Assembly (NCBI GenBank): GCA_934454035.1
Contig: CAKSFY010000112.1
Coordinates: 1 to 7,375, forward strand
DNA: 7,375 nucleotides
Direction of reading: 5' to 3'
Source: an uncultured Clostridia bacterium
GTDB taxonomy: Bacteria; Bacillota; Clostridia; UBA1381
In this document: positions 1 to 5,532 of the stretch, piece by piece
Layout: the number at the start of each line of letters is the position of its first letter
How positions within the stretch are numbered: position 1 is the stretch's first letter
Position numbers and translations under genes: made by a program
Notes under the pieces: generated by a model
The model's database searches: none
What the model saw: only the letters and a program-made list of their open reading frames with translations
Told to the model about the DNA's origin: nothing

Positions 1-646
1 GAGCAGCTCCGTTCGAGAAAAACCTTGCACCGTATTCCTCACAGGCAATCGCCATACCGATTGAGTTCTTTGCCATTGCAATCGGCGAATATCCGACAAG
101 TCCGTCAAAACCGAGTCCCGGTATGTGCAAAACATCGGACGGAGGGAGTATAACGGTTGAGTTCGGCATAGTCGGCGCTTCTTCGGTGGATTTCATGTAT
201 TTGTAGTAAAGGTGTCCGTCCGAATCACGGTCAACCGTCATTTTATTCGGCATAAGCGGATAGAGTGCTATCACCTCGCCTTTGCCGTTTCGGATAATCT
301 GTGCATACGCATTTCCCCATAATAAAAGATGAGTCATAAGCGTTTCACGAAACACAAATGAACTCATCTCGGAGTTCGGCTCGTCATGCAAAAGTAAGTA
401 CAGCGGATGGTCTACGGCTTTTTCCTTGCCGCCATCCTTTTTGTATCGGTATAGGTGCAGCGGAAGTCCGGCAATTGCCTCCGACAGAATACGAACGCAA
501 GCATATACCGCTGTCATCTGCATGGCGCTCCGTTCGGTTACCGCTTTGCCGGAAGTTGTTCCTCCGAAGAAAAAACTGTAACCGGAGCCTGCGGTTCTGT
601 TTTGAGGTTTATCCCTTGACCGGAATAGTCCTTGTAAAATACCCAT
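1..646 (-). CDS. Phage portal protein, HK97 family (partial, N-terminal 215 residues)
   Basis: The portal forms the dodecameric ring at the capsid vertex through which terminase pumps DNA and to which the tail joins. The minus-strand reading frame opens with MGILQGLF and runs off the left edge after 215 codons. HK97-type portals are usually about 400-430 residues, so roughly half is present. Family-typical stretches are VYACVRILSEAIAGLPLHLY (47-66), HPLYLLLHDEPN followed by FRETLMTHLLLWGNAYAQI (80-117) and HIPGLGFDGLVGYSP (174-188). The start is fixed by an AAGGAG ribosome binding site about 10 nt upstream (657-664). The gene follows TerL in the phage order but is separated from it by about 1.4 kb of cargo. 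An intrinsic terminator ends some 30 nt before the start codon, so the gene has no promoter room of its own and probably depends on read-through. The family call is confident. Confidence 0.93.
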   Translation of the reverse strand, partial: MGILQGLFRSRDKPQNRTAGSGYSFFFGGTTSGKAVTERSAMQMTAVYACVRILSEAIAGLPLHLYRYKKDGGKEKAVDHPLYLLLHDEPNSEMSSFVFRETLMTHLLLWGNAYAQIIRNGKGEVIALYPLMPNKMTVDRDSDGHLYYKYMKSTEEAPTMPNSTVILPPSDVLHIPGLGFDGLVGYSPIAMAKNSIGMAIACEEYGARFFSNGAA

Positions 647-674
647 ATTGCATCAACTCCTTAAATGCGGGCAT

Positions 675-708
675 GAAAAAAGCACCTATCTAAATTGATA
701 GATGCTTT
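675..708 (-). terminator. Intrinsic terminator after the 53-residue gene
   Basis: On the minus strand a 12-bp stem (697-708 with 679-690, one G-U wobble) closes a 6-nt loop and runs into six U residues (681-676). The wobble becomes a mismatch on the plus strand, so the hairpin is built for minus-strand RNA. It starts 17 nt after the stop codon of the small gene and ends just before the portal ribosome binding site. Confidence 0.85.
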
Positions 709-724
709 GACTTGATAAACCGAT

Positions 725-886
725 TTAATCCCATCTGATTGGACCGTCAATGTAACTCCAATCAACTTGGCGGATCTCATCATATTTTGCTTTCGACTTA
801 TTTGAAAGTTTTTCTTCATTAGAGCAGGGCTTTTTATCAAGCTTTTTATTGTTGCTGTTTAATTGATTTTTGCTTTTCTTTTTCAT
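725..886 (-). CDS. Small lysine-rich hypothetical protein, 53 aa
   Basis: The product is not recognised. The frame starts at ATG 884-886 behind a strong GGGGGTGA ribosome binding site (spacing 6 nt) and ends at TAA 725-727, giving 53 residues. The first 35 residues are very basic and polar (MKKKSKNQLN, many Lys, Asn and Ser) and probably disordered. The tail is different: acidic and aromatic, with the sequence RQVDWSYIDGPIRWD, which looks like a conserved binding motif or short folded end. There is no signal peptide or membrane segment. The gene has its own upstream promoter (1228-1256), a long leader, and its own terminator right behind it, so it forms an independent unit between TerL and portal. 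A nucleic-acid- or protein-binding accessory role is possible but unproven. Confidence that it is a real gene rests on the ribosome binding site, the terminator and the promoter. Confidence 0.68.
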   Translation of the reverse strand: MKKKSKNQLNSNNKKLDKKPCSNEEKLSNKSKAKYDEIRQVDWSYIDGPIRWD

Positions 887-1227
887 TTGTTTCACCCCCA
901 AACCGAGTCAAAATAAAAATCCATACACTTATGCGTGTACAGATTGCATTGACTCAATTTGCTGTCTTACACGCACAAAAACACAGACAGCCATTGATTT
1001 GATGCCGTCTTTGTTAGTATGGTGTAAAGCAGATAGAACAACAATTTACCTACCGAGAGATTTTCATTGCTTTCTCAAGGCATACATCGGAATACTTTAA
1101 CCCTTGATATTTCTACAGTTTTACTATTTTCTTTGCCATTACTGAAGACATACCATTTTGTCTTTTATTTATCCGATATCATATAACAAAAGTTTATTGT
1201 CTTTACCATTATTGAATGACAAGTATA
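887..1227 (-). other. Long untranslated leader of the 53-aa gene, with competing stems
   Basis: No convincing gene lies here on either strand. The promoter at 1228-1256 implies a leader of about 335 nt. It contains short inverted repeats: GCTGTC/GACAGC (961-966 and 986-991), GCGTGTA/TACACGC (933-939 and 968-974), TACAC/GTGTA (924-928 and 935-939) and GAGTCAA/TTGACTC (905-911 and 949-955). The second and third share bases 935-939 and cannot form together. The last arm lies just upstream of the ribosome binding site. This could be a cis-regulatory leader, but it matches no riboswitch class known to me. It could also be the remnant of an older gene. Confidence 0.35.
1131..1221. repeat. Pair of diverged direct repeats about 70 bp apart
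   Basis: CTTTGCCATTACTGAAGACA (1131-1150) and CTTTACCATTATTGAATGACA (1201-1221) match with two substitutions and one inserted base. The similarity extends weakly upstream (AGTTT and ATT before each copy). Read on the minus strand, both copies encode similar peptides (FSNGKEN and FNNGKDN) in frames that soon hit stops. This is either a small tandem duplication in a decayed coding region or a repeated binding site. The second copy abuts the -10 element of the minus-strand promoter. Confidence 0.5.
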
Positions 1228-1256
1228 ATTATACCACAAAAAATCAAAATACGCAA
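1228..1256 (-). promoter_or_regulatory. Extended -10 promoter for the 53-aa gene
   Basis: On the minus strand a perfect TATAAT (1228-1233) is preceded by TGG, giving the extended -10 motif TGnTATAAT. A weak -35 (TTGCGT, 1251-1256) stands 17 bp upstream. The -10 lies in a 12-bp perfect palindrome, GTATAATTATAC (1223-1234), so a TATAAT also reads on the plus strand, though without a good -35. Transcription would run leftward through the long leader to the 53-aa gene. Confidence 0.6.
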
Positions 1257-1361
1257 TACTAAAATGTAACTTTTGCATGTTTGTGCTTGGTGCAATCAGT
1301 TTATAACTCATATTTTTCCCGAATGTTCTTAATTGATTCTATAAAAATATTATTAAACCTA

Positions 1362-1390
1362 TTGACTTTTGATAGCATTTGTGCTATCAT
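1362..1390 (+). promoter_or_regulatory. Sigma-A promoter of the toxin-antitoxin operon
   Basis: TTGACT (1362-1367), a 17-bp spacer and TATCAT (1385-1390) form a strong vegetative promoter on the plus strand. Transcription would start near 1397, ahead of the ribosome binding site at 1411-1414. This position excludes the in-frame ATG at 1379 as the toxin start, because it would lie inside the promoter. Confidence 0.83.
1370..1389. promoter_or_regulatory. Palindromic operator in the toxin-antitoxin promoter
   Basis: TGATAGCA and TGCTATCA form perfect 8-bp inverted arms around the 4-bp centre TTTG. The palindrome fills the spacer and covers most of the -10. This is where an Xre antitoxin dimer, alone or with toxin, usually represses its own operon. 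The arrangement is seen directly; the binding partner is inferred from the adjacent antitoxin. Confidence 0.78.
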
Positions 1391-1423
1391 ATTCATATAC
1401 TAATAAAGATGGAGCATACTAAA

Positions 1424-1789
1424 ATGTATACAGTTGAATTTTATGAAAATGCAAAAGGCGAATCTGATGTTTGGGATTTTCTTGAAGAACTCCGCATAAA
1501 AGCAGAAACCAACAAAGATGCTCGCATACAATATAAGCAGATAAGCTTTTACATTCAACTACTCCAGGATAACGGAACCCGGCTATCGGATAATATAACC
1601 AAACACATCGATGATGGCATTTGGGAACTCCGTCCGGGTAGCAACCGAGTATTGTACTTCTTTTTCAAAAACAATACTTTTATTTTGTTACACCACTTTC
1701 GCAAGAAAACTCAAAAAACACCTCGTTCTGAAATTGAAAAGGCAAAAACAGAACGAGCAGATTTCTTATCAAGAGAGGAGCAAAAATAA
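1424..1789 (+). CDS. RelE/HigB-like toxin, phage-derived Gp49-like family
   Basis: This is the toxin of a type II toxin-antitoxin pair. Relatives in the RelE/ParE superfamily (Gp49-like, HigB) mostly act as ribosome-dependent mRNA interferases. The start is taken at ATG 1424, with GGAG (1411-1414) 9 nt upstream, giving 121 residues. ATG 1409 overlaps that site, and ATG 1379 lies in the promoter. The family signature is the C-terminal half: GIWELRPGSNRVLYFF (65-80), FILLHHFRKKTQKTP (86-100) and REIE-like SEIEKAK (102-108). Basic and catalytic candidates are R70, R75, H90, H91, K94, K95 and K98. The N-terminal YTVEFYENAKGESDVWDFLEEL is also typical. Toxin precedes antitoxin, the HigBA order, and the two genes overlap by one base in TAATG, implying translational coupling. 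The pair is oriented against the phage core genes. Confidence 0.92.
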   Translation: MYTVEFYENAKGESDVWDFLEELRIKAETNKDARIQYKQISFYIQLLQDNGTRLSDNITKHIDDGIWELRPGSNRVLYFFFKNNTFILLHHFRKKTQKTPRSEIEKAKTERADFLSREEQK

Positions 1790-2064
1790 TGAAAACTTGG
1801 AATGATTACAAAGAACACGCAAAATCACAAAGCTTAACCGCTAAGCAAGACATCGAAGAAATTGAAGCTTTATCTTCTATTGTTTCTGCACTTATCAGTA
1901 AGCGTACTGAAATGGGAATCAGCCAAAGAGAATTAGCCTCTCTTTGCGGCATTCCTCAATCATCAGTTGCACGTATTGAATCCTTTGCAACCACACCAAA
2001 GCTTGATACATTATTAAAAATAATGCAACCATTAGGCTTACACTTACATGTTTCATCAAATTAA
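1789..2064 (+). CDS. Xre/HigA-like antitoxin with helix-turn-helix domain
   Basis: The 91-residue antitoxin would neutralise the upstream toxin by direct binding and repress the shared promoter. The N-terminal 30 residues (MKTWNDYKEHAKSQSLT, then acidic DIEEIEALSS) probably contact the toxin. Residues 34-88 form an Xre-type helix-turn-helix: ALISKRTEMGISQRELASLCGI, then the recognition helix PQSSVARIES (56-65), then TPKLDTLLKIMQPLGLHL. The start overlaps the toxin stop (TAATG), and an AGAGGAG ribosome binding site inside the toxin gene (1774-1780) serves it. The palindrome at 1370-1389 is its likely operator. A perfect terminator follows 13 nt after the stop. The length and domain order are normal for the family. 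Confidence 0.92.
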   Translation: MKTWNDYKEHAKSQSLTAKQDIEEIEALSSIVSALISKRTEMGISQRELASLCGIPQSSVARIESFATTPKLDTLLKIMQPLGLHLHVSSN

Positions 2065-2077
2065 TACTTTCGCATTT

Positions 2078-2103
2078 AAGGTGGTCAAAAAGACCACCTT
2101 TTT
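2078..2103 (+). terminator. Intrinsic terminator of the toxin-antitoxin operon
   Basis: A perfect 9-bp stem (AAGGTGGTC with GACCACCTT) around a loop of five A residues is followed by T residues (2099-2103). It lies 13 nt after the antitoxin stop and touches the TerL stop codon (2102-2104). Read on the minus strand it has no U-tract, so it should end plus-strand RNA while being a weaker stop for TerL transcripts. Confidence 0.88.
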
Positions 2104-3712
2104 ATATAAACAAAATCCCGCGTTCATCATATACACTCTCGCTCATATCGTTTCCGCAGCGTATTGCCCGGTCAAGCGCCATAACAGCTGCAACGGCTCC
2201 GTCAATCTTCTCGGTGGACTTTTCCTTATCCGGCTTAATGTTACCCGCCGGGTCTGTACGAACATAAATATTATCCATCATCCAACGAAGAACCGGGTGT
2301 CCGCTGTGGGCAATGCGTTCTTCAAGCACAAGTTTCATCAGTTCCTTTGTAGGCGGTGACATATCCTTAAAGCCTTGTCCGAACGGGACTACCGTAAATC
2401 CCATGCCCTCAAGATTCTGCACCATCTGCACCGCGCCCCAGCGGTCAAACGCTATCTCCCTAATGTTATATTTTTCGCCCAAGCGTTCAATAAACTTTTC
2501 AATATATCCATAGTGAACAACATTGCCCTCGGTGGTTTGAAGTTTTCCTTGGCGCTCCCACACATCATACGGTACATGGTCGCGCCGCACACGCAGGTCA
2601 AGGTTGTCTTCCGGCATCCAAAAGTACGGAAGAATTATATATTTGTCCGTTTCATCAAGCGGCGGAAACACAAGCACAAATGCCGTAATATCTGTTGTGC
2701 TTGATAAATCCAAACCGCCGTAGCAGACTCTGCCGACAAGTTCATCCTCATTTACGGCAAATGAGCATTTATCCCATCTGTCCATCGGCATCCATCGCAC
2801 CGATTGCTTTACCCATTGGTTAAGCCTTAACTGTCTGAAACTGTTTTCTTCAGCCGGGTTCTGCTTTGCCGACTCACACGCAGCCTTAACCTTATCAACA
2901 CCCACCGTAATACCGAGTGACGGATTTGCTTTCTTCCACACCTTTGGGTCAGTCCAGTCATCCGATTCCTCTGCGCCGTATATGACAGGATAGAATGTCG
3001 GGTCAATTTTTCTGCCCTCTAATATATCCTTTGCCTTTTGGTGCGTTTCATAACATATCGAATGTGTGTCTGTGCCGGCTGTTGTGATCAGAAAGTATAA
3101 CGGCTGCATTCGTGCATCACCGGAACCTTTTGTCATAACATCAAACAGTTTTCTGTTCGGTTGTGTGTGCAGTTCATCAAACACCACTCCGTGAATGTTA
3201 AATCCGTGCTTTGAATATGCCTCGGCAGACAGCACCTGATAAAAGCTGTTTGTCGGCGTGTATATGATTCGCTTGGTTGCAGTGAGTATTTTTACCCGCT
3301 TTGAAAGCGCCGGACACATACGAACCATATCAGCCGCAACCTCAAATACAATGGACGCTTGCTGTCGGTCTGCGGCACAGCCGTAAACCTCGGCTCGTTC
3401 CTCACCGTCACCGCAGGTTAAAAGCAGTGCAACAGCGGCGGCAAGTTCGGATTTGCCCATTTTCTTTGGGATTTCAATGTATGTGGTGTTAAACTGCCTG
3501 TAACCGTTCGGCTTTAATGTTCCGAATATATCACGGATTATTTGTTCCTGCCAATCAATCAGCTCAAACGGCTTGCCCGCCCAGGTGCCTTTGGTGTGGC
3601 ACAGACTTTCGATAAACATAACCGCATAATCGGCGGAGTCTTTATCATAAACCGATGTTTTTGCCTTGAATTCTGTAGGCTTGTATTTTTTCAGTTTTCG
3701 TATTGTTCTCAC
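2102..3712 (-). CDS. terL: Phage terminase large subunit (TerL, HK97-like)
   Basis: This is the ATPase-nuclease motor that cuts concatemeric DNA and packs it through the portal. The 536 residues are normal length. The N-terminal ATPase carries a Walker A-like PKKMGKS (82-88), Walker B VVFDE (176-180) followed by LHTQ, and a coupling motif TTAG (210-213). The C-terminal RNase H-like nuclease has GGLDLSSTTD (332-341; D335 and D341), AFDRWGA (421-427; D423) and KIDGAVAAVMALD (502-514; D504). These are the acidic metal-binding positions of the family, so the enzyme looks intact. The only upstream in-frame start is GTG 3710-3712, with a GC/GGGG run directly against it. This is too close for ordinary ribosome binding, so the exact start is uncertain. 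A terminator ends about 10 nt before the start. No small terminase subunit is adjacent. Confidence 0.96.
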   Translation of the reverse strand: MRTIRKLKKYKPTEFKAKTSVYDKDSADYAVMFIESLCHTKGTWAGKPFELIDWQEQIIRDIFGTLKPNGYRQFNTTYIEIPKKMGKSELAAAVALLLTCGDGEERAEVYGCAADRQQASIVFEVAADMVRMCPALSKRVKILTATKRIIYTPTNSFYQVLSAEAYSKHGFNIHGVVFDELHTQPNRKLFDVMTKGSGDARMQPLYFLITTAGTDTHSICYETHQKAKDILEGRKIDPTFYPVIYGAEESDDWTDPKVWKKANPSLGITVGVDKVKAACESAKQNPAEENSFRQLRLNQWVKQSVRWMPMDRWDKCSFAVNEDELVGRVCYGGLDLSSTTDITAFVLVFPPLDETDKYIILPYFWMPEDNLDLRVRRDHVPYDVWERQGKLQTTEGNVVHYGYIEKFIERLGEKYNIREIAFDRWGAVQMVQNLEGMGFTVVPFGQGFKDMSPPTKELMKLVLEERIAHSGHPVLRWMMDNIYVRTDPAGNIKPDKEKSTEKIDGAVAAVMALDRAIRCGNDMSESVYDERGILFI

Positions 3713-3720
3713 CCCCGCAC

Positions 3721-3750
3721 AACAAAAACAGCCGCCTTTTAAGCGACTGT
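3721..3750 (-). terminator. Intrinsic terminator after the SHOCT-like membrane gene
   Basis: On the minus strand ACAGTCGC (3750-3743) pairs with GCGGCTGT (3735-3728) with one G-U wobble around a 7-nt loop, then a run of U follows (3728-3724). It begins 15 nt after the stop of the membrane-protein gene and ends about 10 nt before the TerL start codon. Confidence 0.78.
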
Positions 3751-3765
3751 CCGTTTATATATTTT

Positions 3766-4242
3766 TTATCCGGATATTCTTTTTAATGTTTGTTCTCTGA
3801 GTAAGTTATACTCTTCTTCTGTAATTAACCCTTTTTCTTTCAAATTCAATAATTCAGACAATCTTGAATCAATAGACTGTTCAGAGGTTTCGGTTAATTT
3901 TCCTAGTAATTCTGTTTGTTTAGTTGTTCCAGATTTGAGTTGTTTTAAGTAAAATGCAAGCATAACAATCAATGATATTATACTGATTGCAATACCCACA
4001 ATTGCAGTATTTCCGGATTTTGCATCATCTTCATAAATGCTTTCATACATTTCGCTGTCAAAAGAATAACCAAGAATGGCATAATTTTTTCTCATATGGC
4101 TAACATTATCTCTTACAGAATCTTCATTGAAAAAGGAGTTGTGTTTCAAATTATTTGCATTAAAAACAAATAGTAAAACTCCAATCAACAGAAAGCAAGC
4201 ACAAATAATATAAGGTATTTTTTGTTTATCGATTTTACTCAT
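3766..4242 (-). CDS. Small two-helix membrane protein with SHOCT-like C-terminus
   Basis: The function is not known. The 158-residue protein has two clear membrane segments, about 8-28 (IPYIICACFLLIGVLLFVF) and 79-99 (TAIVGIAISIISLIVMLAFYL). A polar loop of about 50 residues separates them. The acidic and aromatic stretch FDSEMYESIYEDD (61-73) is in this loop. After the second helix a charged linker leads to residues 127-155, SRLSELLNLKEKGLITEEEYNLLREQ. This is the SHOCT pattern (short C-terminal domain found in many bacterial membrane and phage proteins). With Lys before the first helix, an N-in/C-in topology is likely, placing the SHOCT part in the cytoplasm. An AAAGG ribosome binding site lies upstream. 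The gene has its own strong promoter and terminator and is AT-rich compared with TerL, which suggests cargo. Superinfection exclusion or envelope modification is a guess from membrane morons in general. Confidence 0.8.
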   Translation of the reverse strand: MSKIDKQKIPYIICACFLLIGVLLFVFNANNLKHNSFFNEDSVRDNVSHMRKNYAILGYSFDSEMYESIYEDDAKSGNTAIVGIAISIISLIVMLAFYLKQLKSGTTKQTELLGKLTETSEQSIDSRLSELLNLKEKGLITEEEYNLLREQTLKRISG

Positions 4243-4271
4243 AGTATCTAACCTTTCAGGTGTTTTTGTTT

Positions 4272-4300
4272 ATTGTACCATATTTGTGTGGAAAGTTCAA
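4272..4300 (-). promoter_or_regulatory. Promoter of the SHOCT-like membrane gene
   Basis: On the minus strand TTGAAC (4295-4300), a 17-bp spacer and TACAAT (4272-4277) form a strong vegetative promoter. TGG just before the -10 adds the extended -10 motif. Transcription would start about 25 bp upstream of the start codon, giving a short leader with the AAAGG site. It allows expression independent of the phage lytic programme. Confidence 0.8.
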
Positions 4301-4371
4301 CAGTTTTCACACAAAAGGCAAAAGAGTAAAACTCCTATAATTTAGCAAAGCAAAAAAACATCTTGTACCAT

Positions 4372-5037
4372 CTATTCTATTGTGTCAACGCAAGTTTTTT
4401 CGCCGCTTATGAGCATGGCATAAATGTTGTAATAACGCTGATGTTCACTGCCCTCGCTTGTCGCCATAGCCTGTGAAAAGAATTTGATTGCATCATCACG
4501 GCTGTCCCATATTTGTTCTTTTCCGTAGTACACTGTTTTAACCGAATCAAGCTTTTTTATAACATCCTCGCCATAGACAACATTTAAGCCGCAGCCGTTA
4601 TCCCAATCGATTAGCAGACTTCCGATATCGTCAACACCCTTAACAGTGCCCTTTGTGCCGACAGGCGGCGCTTGCTTATCATCCATTTTCACAAGCTCCA
4701 CACGAGCGCCGATAGGGTATAGCTTTTTTATTTCATCAATCAGCATATTTTTTTTGCCTTCCTTATCGGTTATCCATTTGCCGTTTTTCCATCCGTCCAA
4801 AAATATAACCGCATCGGAAAAACCCGTGCGGTAATAATGGTCGACTGTTTCGCCGTCAAGCAGTGCATATGCGTTTTCGCATCTGTTTAACAGCTTTTTC
4901 TGCTCATCGGAGAGTGTTTTTCTTAAATTATCCATACAGGACTTAAATTTCAGATATGCGTCTTGGAGTTCTGTCGGCTCGGATTTACCGTGCAGATTCA
5001 GCCGTCCCAAAACAAATTTACTGATTTCCTCGTTCAT
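4372..5037 (-). CDS. DUF4314-containing phage protein, three-part
   Basis: The 221-residue protein has an unknown function. Its middle part (about 98-163) matches DUF4314: LYPIGARVELVKMDD, PVGTKGTVKGVDDIGSLLIDWDNG and LNVVYGEDVIKKL. This small beta-barrel-like domain is frequent in Firmicutes phages, where it is often encoded alone. Residues 1-85 form a separate, probably helical part (LQDAYLKFKSCMDNLRKTLSDEQKKLLNRCENAYALLDGE) resembling DUF6809-type small proteins, an uncertain match. Residues 166-221 (VYYGKEQIWDSRDDAIKFFSQAM to the end) form a third module also familiar from such phages. The internal Met98 sits where stand-alone DUF4314 proteins usually begin, so the whole may be a fusion of neighbouring phage genes. 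The AAAGGCGG site upstream supports the start. The gene is downstream of the SLOG gene on the same strand with a 92-bp gap that may hold a further promoter. Confidence 0.83.
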   Translation of the reverse strand: MNEEISKFVLGRLNLHGKSEPTELQDAYLKFKSCMDNLRKTLSDEQKKLLNRCENAYALLDGETVDHYYRTGFSDAVIFLDGWKNGKWITDKEGKKNMLIDEIKKLYPIGARVELVKMDDKQAPPVGTKGTVKGVDDIGSLLIDWDNGCGLNVVYGEDVIKKLDSVKTVYYGKEQIWDSRDDAIKFFSQAMATSEGSEHQRYYNIYAMLISGEKTCVDTIE

Positions 5038-5056
5038 AATATCGTACCGCCTTTCT

Positions 5057-5074
5057 TTTGGTTAATTTGGTTAA
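5057..5074. repeat. Tandem 9-bp repeat in the leader of the DUF4314 gene
   Basis: TTTGGTTAA occurs twice without a gap just upstream of the ribosome binding site of the DUF4314 gene. It may be a regulatory site in the leader or a chance slippage product; nothing in the sequence decides between them. Confidence 0.4.
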
Positions 5075-5080
5075 GTACAT

Positions 5081-5108
5081 ATATTACTCAAATTCGAGGA
5101 AATATCAA
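5081..5108 (-). promoter_or_regulatory. Possible promoter for the DUF4314 gene
   Basis: On the minus strand TTGATA (5103-5108), a 16-bp spacer and TAATAT (5081-5086) make a moderate promoter. The -35 is good and the -10 is weak. The gene could also be read from the SLOG promoter, because no terminator was found after the SLOG stop. Confidence 0.4.
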
Positions 5109-5129
5109 GTCCTTTTTGCAATATAAATA

Positions 5130-5483
5130 TTATTCTGCCATTTGCACAAAATCCGGTGCCAAATATATTTTTATCGGTATATTTTTGCGGCGGCAGTTAT
5201 CTATTACAAATTTTGTACCCCTTGATTTTCCGTCCCAAAACGCAAGCACGATATCTGCGTTTTCGATTATTGTAATATTTCTTTTAAGCGGTGCGCCCCG
5301 ACCAAAGCGCTCATAGTCCGGCAAAAATTCCGTTAGCTTCAGTCCGTTGCGGTTTGCATATTCTTTTGCAATGGTATCAACACCTCTTGCGCCGCCCGAT
5401 ACAATCTCCGTTGTACCAGCCGGAATGAACCTCGGCAAATCCACATTTGTTATATTTCTTGAACCTACAATAGCTGTTTTCAT
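5130..5483 (-). CDS. SLOG-domain (DUF2493-like) protein
   Basis: This 117-residue single-domain protein has the Rossmann-like SLOG fold, related to DprA and the lysine-decarboxylase-like nucleotide-binding proteins. Family motifs are AIVGSRN (4-10), the phosphate-binding-type loop VSGGARGVDTIA (28-39), FLPDYERFGRGAPLKRN (53-69) and ADIVLAFWDGKSRGT (76-90). The length is minimal for the domain. SLOG proteins are thought to bind nucleotide-derived ligands, and some act in conflict systems, but no reaction can be assigned here. No effector domain is fused. The start ATG 5481-5483 has a GAGGT ribosome binding site 6 nt upstream. The gene is transcribed away from the RHH gene through a 102-bp control region and has a near-consensus promoter (5533-5561). 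It may form an operon with the DUF4314 gene downstream. Confidence 0.87.
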   Translation of the reverse strand: MKTAIVGSRNITNVDLPRFIPAGTTEIVSGGARGVDTIAKEYANRNGLKLTEFLPDYERFGRGAPLKRNITIIENADIVLAFWDGKSRGTKFVIDNCRRKNIPIKIYLAPDFVQMAE

Positions 5484-5502
5484 AAAATTACCTCATTTTC
5501 TA

Positions 5503-5520
5503 TGCGTCAAAACTTCGTCA
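5503..5520. promoter_or_regulatory. Two phased heptamers TGCGTCA and TTCGTCA (putative operator)
   Basis: TGCGTCA (5503-5509) and TTCGTCA (5514-5520) are spaced exactly 11 bp start to start, between the SLOG promoter and the SLOG gene. They share the T(T/G)nGTCA form with the triple array at 5554-5582. They are likely part of the same operator system for the RHH protein. This is inferred from spacing and sequence only. Confidence 0.5.
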
Positions 5521-5532
5521 TTTCCACATTTC

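Noticed and set aside
870..1100. Plus-strand 76-codon open frame
   Set aside because: It overlaps the well-supported 53-aa minus-strand gene, lacks a ribosome binding site and has a Cys-rich, atypical composition.
1100..1180. Minus-strand peptide MAKKIVKL, resembling the start of some serine recombinases
   Set aside because: It stops after eight codons, and no recombinase motif follows in any frame; not enough for a pseudogene call.
1202..1229. Plus-strand promoter using TATAAT in the GTATAATTATAC palindrome
   Set aside because: The -35 is poor (TTTACC at 16 bp), and the toxin operon has a much better and closer promoter.
1301..1396. Minus-strand 31-codon frame ending in ESIKNIREKYEL
   Set aside because: The end looks protein-like, but there is no ribosome binding site and the frame runs through the toxin promoter and operator; chance is more likely.
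1379..1423. Extended toxin start at ATG 1379
   Set aside because: This start would lie inside the promoter and operator and upstream of the predicted transcription start; ATG 1424 has a proper ribosome binding site.
2313..3742. Several plus-strand open frames of 60-110 codons opposite TerL
   Set aside because: They are antisense shadows of a well-conserved terminase gene, without ribosome binding sites or recognisable domains.
4300..4371. Possible terminator after the DUF4314 gene
   Set aside because: Only a 4-bp stem and scattered T runs are present; no convincing hairpin with a U-tract.
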